The translations under genes and the position numbers were made by a program. This document shows, piece after piece, positions 26,300-32,630 of a DNA stretch of 32,630 nucleotides. How positions within the stretch are numbered: position 1 is the stretch's first letter; each line of letters opens with the position of its first letter. The notes beneath the pieces were generated by a model that worked only from the letters and a program-made list of their open reading frames with translations, was not told where the DNA came from and did no database searches. The DNA comes from Spirochaetota bacterium (GTDB lineage: Bacteria > Spirochaetota > Brachyspiria > Brachyspirales > JACRPF01): the NCBI GenBank assembly GCA_038043445.1, contig JBBTBY010000090.1:1-32630 (forward strand). Reading direction: 5' to 3'.

Positions 26300-26767
26300 G
26301 TGATCATAGATGAGCTTGAAAACATATCGGCCATTCTGCTGATCCACCCGCGATTCCGGGATGCATTCGATTTTCTTGCTCGACCCGGCTTGACTTCACT
26401 CGCTTTCGGACGAACGAATATTGACGGCGATTCGATGTATGCGCTCCTCAACCGAGCCCAGGGAAGACCGCGCGCGGGGGCGGAGCTCGAGACGCATGAA
26501 CGATACATCGACATACAGTATATCATCGAGGGCGTTGAGAACTTCGGCTGGTCGCCGGCTGGCGATTGCAGTAGTGTATCGAAACCGTACGACAGTGAGA
26601 AGGATGTGGCGTTCTTCAGCGATGAGCCGCAGTTCTTTTTTCCGATCCGCACCGGTCAATTCGTTGTTTTCTTCCCGGATGATGCGCATATGCCGGGGAT
26701 CGCGGATTCGGTCGTTCATAAAGCTGTCGTTAAGTTAAAGATCCGAACAACAGGAGGACATGCATGA
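26300..26767 (+). CDS. YhcH/YjgK/YiaL (EbgC-like) family protein
   Basis: This 155-residue protein has the usual family length and is a cupin-like fold. The motif ETHERYIDIQYIIEG contains E64, H66, Y69, D71 and Q73, and FPDDAHMPG contains D128 and H130; these are the conserved, probably metal-binding, residues. Relatives include EbgC (beta subunit of evolved beta-galactosidase) and proteins tied to sialic acid or ketose use in other bacteria, where they are thought to act as sugar anomerases or isomerases. The GTG start is supported by AGAGGA at 26290-26295, since the ATG at 26287 is out of frame. The stop overlaps the ATG of the secreted glycosidase gene (ATGA), which indicates coupled translation. 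Confidence 0.87.
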   Translation: MIIDELENISAILLIHPRFRDAFDFLARPGLTSLAFGRTNIDGDSMYALLNRAQGRPRAGAELETHERYIDIQYIIEGVENFGWSPAGDCSSVSKPYDSEKDVAFFSDEPQFFFPIRTGQFVVFFPDDAHMPGIADSVVHKAVVKLKIRTTGGHA

Positions 26768-29700
26768 AACAGGGTACACATCTCATGTTATTGATCTGCA
26801 TCGCTGCGGTATCGCTTTTCACCGCCGACGGACCTATTGCCCGCTGGAGTTTCGATGAGAGCGGCGGGACCACGGCAAAGGATTCCATCGGCGATCTTCA
26901 CGGAACGGTGCGGGGGAAAGCCGGTTTCCAAAAGGGCAGGTTCGGGAATTGTCTCTCGCTGCCGGGCACGGCTGAATCGTACTTCGACCTCGGCGCGAAG
27001 TCCGAGGGGATGACGCTCACGTCTTCGTTCACGTTCACCCTCTGGACGAAGAGCACCGGTCGCGGCATCAATTGGCCGACATTACTGCGCAAGGCGAAGA
27101 ACCCCGACGGCAGGAATTATATGCTTTCCGTTAATCCGGACACGGGGGCGCTTTTTTTTGGATGCAATTTCGAGAACGGCACCGCCCTCAATGGCGTTGG
27201 TGCAACGAAGGCGTTCGACGGCGAATGGCATCACATTGCTGTTGCGTTCGATGCCCCGAAAAAGATATTGTCGATCTTCGTTGACGGGGTGCTCGATAGA
27301 TCGTTCACAACCCCCTCCGATACGCTTGTCGCTACGGCTGAGCCGTTCTCTATCGGTCAATACGCCGCATGTCTCATCGATGAAGTGAACGTGTACGATC
27401 GCCCGCTCTCCGCAGCGGCAATAGCCGATGATCGTTCACGGGTGATCGAGGAAAGCACCGCGGAGCCGCGTTTGGAGAAGGCGGGGTCGGGAATGAAGCG
27501 CATACTGCTCGATTATTCAGGCGCGGCGATGGATGATCTGTGGAAGCTTGATCTTTATCGGAAAGGAGTGACCGCCGCACTATCGTTCTCAGGCGGGCAG
27601 GAGAACACGCTTCATGCCGACTACCATTTCACCAGCGCTGTCGACGACAAGGGGGGTGCGGTGTATGTGCGTCTGACGCGGACGGATGTTTTTCCCGAGC
27701 AGCGCGGCATATCGTTTGCTATGGAGTCTTCGCCGCGGGCGGATCACTATATGCGCATCGCTATGGCGGACGGCCAGGTCTTTCAAGCGAAGGTCATGGT
27801 CAATGATACGGCATGGAGCGCCTATGAGCTCCCGTTCGACACGGCTCATTTCAAACCTCATGCAAGCATCACGGACGGGATAATGCGCTTTCCGGTGCGT
27901 ACGATTACCATCGATACGTATAAAGGCAAGATCGAATCCCCCGCCAGATGTTCCATAAAAAATGTCGCGGCCCTTGTGACAGAAATACGGCCCGAGATGG
28001 AGGCGCATCTTTCCATAAAGATCCCCGGTGCCGGCGGCATTGTTTTTATCGGTGAAAAAGCACCGGTACAGATGCGCGTTGCCAATAGAAGCGAACGCGC
28101 GCGCGAATTCGTGCTTTCGCTTACGCAAAGCGAGGGGAACGGACGCGTGAAGAAAACAGATTGGAAGCATTCACTCCCCCCCGGCGCAAGCGATGAACGT
28201 TCGATACAGATCTCAACTGATGAGCCGGAGTATACCGGCATGACGGCTGTGCTCAATGAGAACGGGAAGGAGATCATGCGTGTCAGGGGCGCCGTTGCGG
28301 TCGTGCATAAGCCGAAAAATTCCGGTTCATTCGATTCGCAAAGCATGTTCGGTATATCCCAGACTGCGGATAGACTGCCGGAACTTTTAGCGCCAATGGG
28401 CTGCAAAATATTCAGGGCCATTATTCTTCCCGGAAGCCATTCATGGGATGGGATCGACAGTATGGTCGGCAGGATGCGCTCGAACGGCATACAGGTTGTG
28501 CTCTGTCCCGACGTGCGTGAAGTTCACGGTTTCGATCTGCTCGGATGCTCGAATGTAAGCGAGCTTATTTCTCCGGAACACATCGGCAAATGGAAAACCT
28601 ACATCAAGACTATCGTCGAACGATACAAGGACACGATAGCCGGGATCGAAATATGCAACGAGCCGAACGGGCAAATAGGCAGAAATCTTCCTTTTGAAGA
28701 TTTTACCGGTGTGTATGCCGCGCTGCTTAAGACCGCGTATGATACGGTTAAATCCATCGCTCCGAATTTGCCGGTACTGGGAATAGGAGATTCAGGGATC
28801 AATGAAGGCCGGAACGGGAATTACGCCTACTTTGAACGGGTGGCGCAGAAGGCTGGCGATACGATCGATATATGCCCGTATCATGTGTATCTTTGGAACA
28901 ACGGTATGTGGAGCAAGATAGGGGATGACAGGCGACGCACCATTTATCCTGATGAGCCGGTGGAAAATCAGAGCATCAGCTATTCGGGTATTCTTACGCG
29001 TGCCGGTGATATTCTCGTATCCAATCGCGCCCCAAGGCGGTTTTGGGTGACGGAAACCGGTTATACGGTTTACCCCAGAACGGATGACCCGCTTGAGTGG
29101 AGATCATACGCATATGCCGCAGCGCTGGCACAAACGTATATCGTTGGGGGAACTACACCGGGGGTCGAGAAATTGTTCTGGTTCACTGCACATTGGCATC
29201 CCGGGCATGTCTCTCCGGACAGTGAATTCTGGGGGGAATACAATCTCTTCGGATGCAATTTCCCGCTTGAGAGCAGGCAGTGTCTGGGGCCTTATTTCCC
29301 CTATCCTGCAGTGAGTTCGTATGCAACTACCGCCTACGAACTGCATCACGCGAAGTTCATTCGTACGCTCGATACACCGTCACCCGTGCGTGCGCATCGT
29401 TTCGATCGCGAAGATGATAGAAGCGTGGTCGCACTTTGGACGCGGCACGATATCCCATTTCGTATGGAGGCAAAACTCCCTGCAGCTGCAAAAGTCGTAT
29501 CGATGTTCGGGAACACTATCGGCGGCACGGGCACATTCGCCCATACGCTCGACCGCGGTCCCGTATACATTTCCGTGAAGCGAAGCGAAGCGGACATGCT
29601 TGAGCAGGCGATACTGCGCGCTCAGATAAAGCCCACAGCGCGATGCATCATACGCAATGCCTATCTTGCATCGCTTACTGATGCGGTGCTTGTCATTGAT

Positions 29701-30504
29701 AATCCGTTCGAGGCATTTGCAGCACAGGTGCGCGCCGGCGGCAGCGAGCGTTCTGAATCGATAGCCGCGGGGGCGCAGCGAGTGAACATTGCGCTTGCGG
29801 AAGCGGCAAGTCCCAAACGCGATGTACGGATACAATTCTCTGCGGGCGATTTTTCAACGAACATTACGCTCAGCGCTTCGGGCATTCTCGCCTGCCGATA
29901 TATCGCATCAGCGGTCGCCGATGGCGATCTTTCCGAGACCGCGGATCTCGCCGAACTGCGGATCGATACGCGCGAAAGCGTTCTTCCGAAAGCAAATACC
30001 TGGCGCGATGCCGCAGACTTGAGCGCGCGCGCATTCTTCGGATGGAACGAGAACGGTCTCTATTTTGCGGCAACGGTGATCGATGATGTTCATTCCGCGG
30101 CCGATGACAAGATGGGCGATTTCTGGAAGTCGGACAGCATTCAGATAGCCATCGACAGCGAGGGTGATTCGGCGCGCGGGTATGATGCGAACGACCGGGA
30201 AATAGGCCTTGTGCTTGGTGCATCCGGCGCGCATGCGTACCTGTACCGCGGCGCCATGAGCGAATTGAAATGCGACGTTCACACTGCACGAAAGGATGGC
30301 CGCACCGTGTACGAGGTTTTCATGCCATGGAAAGAGATGGGGCTTTCCGCACCGAAAGCGAACACGGTCATGCCGATGAATTTCATCGTCAATGAGAACG
30401 ACGGCAGGGGGCGTACACAATGGATGGGGCTTACGCCGGGCATCGGAGAGGCGAAGGCCCCGCAGTATTACAAGCGATTCGTCCTCTTGCCGCAGAGAAA
30501 TTGA
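26764..30504 (+). CDS. Secreted LamG / clan GH-A glycoside hydrolase / CBM9-like multidomain protein
   Basis: This 1246-residue protein is paralogous to the 5927-9748 protein. The signal peptide covers ~1-21 (LMLLICIAAVSLFTA). A LamG domain at ~22-222 opens with IARWSFDESGG and includes FDGEWHHIAVAFD. Sandwich regions occupy ~245-510. A clan GH-A barrel (GH39/GH5-like) at ~525-860 has acid/base candidate E633 in CNEPNG and nucleophile candidate E764 in FWVTETGY. The CBM9-like domain at ~1045-1246 has FFGWNENGLYFAATVIDD and NENDGRGRTQWMGLT. AGGAGG (26752-26757) lies 6 bases before the ATG. Both Glu are kept, so it is probably active. Its LamG differs clearly from those of the 5927 and 15746 proteins. 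Confidence 0.85.
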   Translation: MKQGTHLMLLICIAAVSLFTADGPIARWSFDESGGTTAKDSIGDLHGTVRGKAGFQKGRFGNCLSLPGTAESYFDLGAKSEGMTLTSSFTFTLWTKSTGRGINWPTLLRKAKNPDGRNYMLSVNPDTGALFFGCNFENGTALNGVGATKAFDGEWHHIAVAFDAPKKILSIFVDGVLDRSFTTPSDTLVATAEPFSIGQYAACLIDEVNVYDRPLSAAAIADDRSRVIEESTAEPRLEKAGSGMKRILLDYSGAAMDDLWKLDLYRKGVTAALSFSGGQENTLHADYHFTSAVDDKGGAVYVRLTRTDVFPEQRGISFAMESSPRADHYMRIAMADGQVFQAKVMVNDTAWSAYELPFDTAHFKPHASITDGIMRFPVRTITIDTYKGKIESPARCSIKNVAALVTEIRPEMEAHLSIKIPGAGGIVFIGEKAPVQMRVANRSERAREFVLSLTQSEGNGRVKKTDWKHSLPPGASDERSIQISTDEPEYTGMTAVLNENGKEIMRVRGAVAVVHKPKNSGSFDSQSMFGISQTADRLPELLAPMGCKIFRAIILPGSHSWDGIDSMVGRMRSNGIQVVLCPDVREVHGFDLLGCSNVSELISPEHIGKWKTYIKTIVERYKDTIAGIEICNEPNGQIGRNLPFEDFTGVYAALLKTAYDTVKSIAPNLPVLGIGDSGINEGRNGNYAYFERVAQKAGDTIDICPYHVYLWNNGMWSKIGDDRRRTIYPDEPVENQSISYSGILTRAGDILVSNRAPRRFWVTETGYTVYPRTDDPLEWRSYAYAAALAQTYIVGGTTPGVEKLFWFTAHWHPGHVSPDSEFWGEYNLFGCNFPLESRQCLGPYFPYPAVSSYATTAYELHHAKFIRTLDTPSPVRAHRFDREDDRSVVALWTRHDIPFRMEAKLPAAAKVVSMFGNTIGGTGTFAHTLDRGPVYISVKRSEADMLEQAILRAQIKPTARCIIRNAYLASLTDAVLVIDNPFEAFAAQVRAGGSERSESIAAGAQRVNIALAEAASPKRDVRIQFSAGDFSTNITLSASGILACRYIASAVADGDLSETADLAELRIDTRESVLPKANTWRDAADLSARAFFGWNENGLYFAATVIDDVHSAADDKMGDFWKSDSIQIAIDSEGDSARGYDANDREIGLVLGASGAHAYLYRGAMSELKCDVHTARKDGRTVYEVFMPWKEMGLSAPKANTVMPMNFIVNENDGRGRTQWMGLTPGIGEAKAPQYYKRFVLLPQRN

Positions 30505-30519
30505 TGTCGGCGTTCGATC

Positions 30520-30531
30520 GCGTACTGCAAT
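30520..30531 (+). promoter_or_regulatory. Partial match to the recurring element (copy 3)
   Basis: GCGTACTGCAAT matches the first 12 bases of the 22124-22139 element at 11 positions, preceded by GTTCGATC, the reverse complement of the GATCGAAC beside copy 2. It lies upstream of the gene at 30597. Confidence 0.25.
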
Positions 30532-30560
30532 GCACAGTTACACACCAATTGTTTTTCCGG

Positions 30561-30569
30561 TGTTACTAT
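30561..30569 (+). promoter_or_regulatory. Possible extended -10 promoter
   Basis: TGTTACTAT gives a TG-N-TACTAT extended -10 element without a good -35 box. GAGGAG (30585-30590) follows and serves the ATG at 30597. Confidence 0.35.
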
Positions 30570-30596
30570 TGTTCTTAATAATACGAGGAGATGCGC

Positions 30597-32267
30597 ATGA
30601 AAGCCCCCTATAAAGTGCTTTTCAGCAATGACACGACAGGGCTCTCGAACTGTAAAAGCCCCTATAATCCTCACCCGGCGTTCAAGCAGGATGAAGCGAC
30701 CGGGGAGTGGATATATAACGAGGTCGGTTTTTCGAAAGAGATACTCGAGGCAAGCGTGGATGAGACGGCGGGACAGGGCATCGATGTCCATCTCCTGCAG
30801 CCCGGCGTGGGCTGGGTGCCGTGGTGGAAGAGCCGTGTGTACCCCTTTGCCGAACACATCGAATTCATGAAGGAGCGCACCGGCATGGACCCGTCGGTCA
30901 ACGCGTTCGCGAAATTCATGGCCGACGGCGGCGACATGGTGGATGTGTTCGTCAATCGCTGCCGAAATAAAAAACTCACGCCGTTCATCTCAATGCGATT
31001 GAACGACTCACATGGTCATGAATATCTTCTTGCGGAGCCGAAAGATATTCCGAGCCATGCCTGGCATTGTTTCAGCAAAATACACATCGAGCATCCCGAT
31101 TGGCGCATCAGCCGGGATATCGCCGATTGGAACGGCAGGGTGCTTAATTGGGCTATCCCTGAAGTAGTGGATTTCAAGTATTCATATATTGAAGAGATAT
31201 GCGAGCAGTACGACATCGACGGCTTTGAACTTGACTTCATGCGGCACAACCGCTTTTTCGATGAGACGGTGACGCCGCTTGCCGAGCGAAGACGCATCAT
31301 GAACGCATTTATCCGCCGTGTCCGCATGCTGCTCGATAGGACTGCGAAGGCCGGGAGGCGCCGCTGGCTCTGTGTCCGTGTACCGGCGTATCTGAAGCTG
31401 TATGACGACCTCGGCATTCATCTTCCCGATTTCGTACGCGAGGGCGTTGATATGGTGAATGCGTCCTACAGCTTTTTCACCGAACAGCAGGGCGATATCG
31501 GGGAGATACGGACCATGATACCGGAGGCATCGCTCTATGTGGAAATGTGCCACACTACATCGATGGTCAATTGGCGGACGAAGATCGGGTATGATGCGAT
31601 CGCTTACCGTCGTACGACGGCGCGGCAATACTGGACGACGGCGCATCTTGCCTATGCCAGGGGTGCCGATGGGATGAGCACATTCAATTTCCAATACTAT
31701 CGCGAACACGGTACGGGACCGCGCGGCCCGTTCCATGAACCGCCGTTCAGTATGCATAAAAAACTCGGCGACCCGTCAGCCCTCGCCAGCGAGCCGCAGC
31801 ATAATTTCATCGGCGCGACATGGTATGACTGGGCCGCCCCGTCGCGGCAGCTCGATCATCGCGGGAAAATATCGACGTTCCTGCCCGGCGAGACAAAACG
31901 CTTCGAGCTAGCTATGGCGCCCCCGAAAGGCGGCTGGAAAAAAGGAGGGATTCTCCGCATTCAGTCACCCGTATCGTTCGATTCCGCCGAATGGGATGCT
32001 GTGTACAACGGCGTAAAGCTTGCGCGTACCGACGAACGCGGCGAGCCGTACGATAATCCCTATCCGAACCTCCTTGGCGATAATGAAATGCATCGCGCGT
32101 TCATACTTCCTGCAAGCGTACTGCGTGACGGGTTCAATACAGTGGATATAACCTATGTGGATAGATCTCGATCGACAGCGGCATTGAATCCGATGATCAC
32201 GCCGTCGGTCACCGATAAGAAAGCAGAGGCGGCGTATCTATCCTTCATCGATGCTGCGGTCGAGTGA
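30597..32267 (+). CDS. GHL10-like glycosyl hydrolase family protein
   Basis: This 556-residue protein has a TIM-barrel-type N-terminal two-thirds, including YDIDGFELDFMRHNRFF near residues 205-221 (E211 and D213 as catalytic or binding candidates) and a long conserved stretch around WVPWW and VDMVNASYSF. The C-terminal ~130 residues form a beta-rich domain (RFELAMAPPKGGW). It resembles the poorly characterised glycosyl hydrolase-like families (GHL10/DUF187 type) that accompany polysaccharide loci; the exact family is uncertain. No signal peptide is seen. The ATG at 30597 is preferred over 30591 because GAGGAG (30585-30590) abuts 30591 but lies 6 bases from 30597. It is convergent with the partial gene at the right edge. 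Confidence 0.7.
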   Translation: MKAPYKVLFSNDTTGLSNCKSPYNPHPAFKQDEATGEWIYNEVGFSKEILEASVDETAGQGIDVHLLQPGVGWVPWWKSRVYPFAEHIEFMKERTGMDPSVNAFAKFMADGGDMVDVFVNRCRNKKLTPFISMRLNDSHGHEYLLAEPKDIPSHAWHCFSKIHIEHPDWRISRDIADWNGRVLNWAIPEVVDFKYSYIEEICEQYDIDGFELDFMRHNRFFDETVTPLAERRRIMNAFIRRVRMLLDRTAKAGRRRWLCVRVPAYLKLYDDLGIHLPDFVREGVDMVNASYSFFTEQQGDIGEIRTMIPEASLYVEMCHTTSMVNWRTKIGYDAIAYRRTTARQYWTTAHLAYARGADGMSTFNFQYYREHGTGPRGPFHEPPFSMHKKLGDPSALASEPQHNFIGATWYDWAAPSRQLDHRGKISTFLPGETKRFELAMAPPKGGWKKGGILRIQSPVSFDSAEWDAVYNGVKLARTDERGEPYDNPYPNLLGDNEMHRAFILPASVLRDGFNTVDITYVDRSRSTAALNPMITPSVTDKKAEAAYLSFIDAAVE

Positions 32268-32285
32268 TACGCGATGTATGCCGTC

Positions 32286-32630
32286 TCACCTTCGTGAACA
32301 ATAGGCGTCTATCTCTTCCCGTGCAATAGCCACCCATTGGGGTATGCGACGCGTATCGTTCTGGACCGTATGCGTGTCTTTGAGTATTATCTCGAGGGTA
32401 AGCGTTCCGGCTATCGCCAGGGTTTTTCTGATGTCTTCGTGTATCTCGTTTTCATTGAACTGCGCGCACACCATCGTTGGGTTCGGTTTGCGGGAGAAAA
32501 TGTACTTTGTGCCCATTTTGGCAGCGCACACATCCTGGTCCGCCCACGGCGAGACGGCAATGCGCCTGAGCGTCTTCACGGTAAAAAGCGCATCAAGCCG
32601 TTTGTCGAGCGGTTCGCAGCAGCCGTATGA
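32286..32630 (-). CDS. C-terminal part of a URO-D-like TIM barrel protein (5' end outside window)
   Basis: The minus-strand frame is open to the last base of the window, giving 114 visible codons. The sequence reads YGCCEPLDKRLDAL, then LRRIAVSPWADQDV and SRKPNPTMV, ending with KDTHTV and a short tail. The GCCE region lines up with the zinc-site HSCGD segment of the 13469-14539 protein in a distant URO-D-like family common in Lentisphaerota and Planctomycetota; this assignment is from memory of the family pattern. An opposite-strand frame (32337-32630) exists but has no family pattern. It is convergent with the GHL10-like gene, with an 18-base gap. Confidence 0.6.
   Translation of the reverse strand, partial: SYGCCEPLDKRLDALFTVKTLRRIAVSPWADQDVCAAKMGTKYIFSRKPNPTMVCAQFNENEIHEDIRKTLAIAGTLTLEIILKDTHTVQNDTRRIPQWVAIAREEIDAYCSRR

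Noticed and set aside
32337-32630. Plus-strand frame at the right edge
   Set aside because: The minus strand in the same place carries conserved family patterns (GCCEPLD, SPWAD, SRKPNP) and stays open to the edge; the plus frame has none.
1-32630. CRISPR array, tRNA, rRNA, insertion sequence or prophage genes
   Set aside because: No regularly spaced repeats, tRNA cloverleaf-type sequence, rRNA signature or transposase/integrase motif was seen by eye; short or divergent ones could be missed.

Overview
The window is about 32.6 kb of bacterial chromosome, moderately GC-rich, with dense coding and short gaps. Strong Shine-Dalgarno sites and sigma70-like promoters (TTGACC-17-TATACT and similar) are visible. 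No rRNA, tRNA, CRISPR array or transposase was seen. The gene content points to a carbohydrate-degrading anaerobe-like bacterium of the Lentisphaerota/PVC type, or possibly a spirochaete. It combines huge secreted LamG/glycosidase proteins, several URO-D-fold methyltransferase relatives, Gfo/Idh/MocA and FAD oxidoreductases, xylose-isomerase-fold epimerases and many AraC regulators. The phylum is an inference from gene content only.

Layout. (i) 1-969: the 3' end of a giant secreted protein with a CBM9-like C-terminus, followed by a long hairpin and T-run. (ii) 1182-5856: an overlapping three-gene operon (FAD oxidoreductase, sialidase-like BNR protein, Gfo/Idh/MocA dehydrogenase). (iii) 5927-9748: a secreted LamG / clan GH-A glycosidase / CBM9-like protein with its own promoter. 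(iv) 9863-10768 (minus): an AraC regulator divergent from an M55 peptidase plus TIM-barrel isomerase operon (10914-12669). (v) 12888-15621: SGNH hydrolase and two tandem URO-D-like proteins. (vi) 15746-21214: an 1822-residue secreted GH2-like protein. (vii) 21217-23075: two divergent AraC regulators. (viii) 23183-26131: a GHL6-like glycosidase gene broken by an in-frame TAA, then a D-tagatose 3-epimerase-like gene. (ix) 26300-30504: a YhcH/EbgC-like protein and another LamG / GH-A / CBM9-like protein. (x) 30597-32267: a GHL10-like protein. (xi) 32286-32630 (minus): the 3' end of a further URO-D-like protein, cut by the window edge.

Taken together this looks like a locus for taking up and dismantling complex, decorated glycans. 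Secreted multidomain enzymes attack the polymer. Cytoplasmic oxidoreductases, epimerases and a YhcH-type protein process the sugars. URO-D-like proteins might handle methyl groups. Three AraC-family cupin regulators probably sense the sugars. The substrate cannot be told from sequence.

The observations most worth following are these. All three AraC genes appear to be transcribed as leaderless mRNAs, while nearly all other genes have ribosome binding sites. A 16-bp element (GTGTACTGCRATACGG) recurs upstream of different transcription units. The GHL6-like gene is interrupted by a single nonsense codon in an otherwise intact frame. The GH2-like protein lacks the expected acid/base Glu. The pairing of oxidoreductases with isomerase-fold proteins would fit non-hydrolytic (oxidation/elimination) glycoside cleavage.
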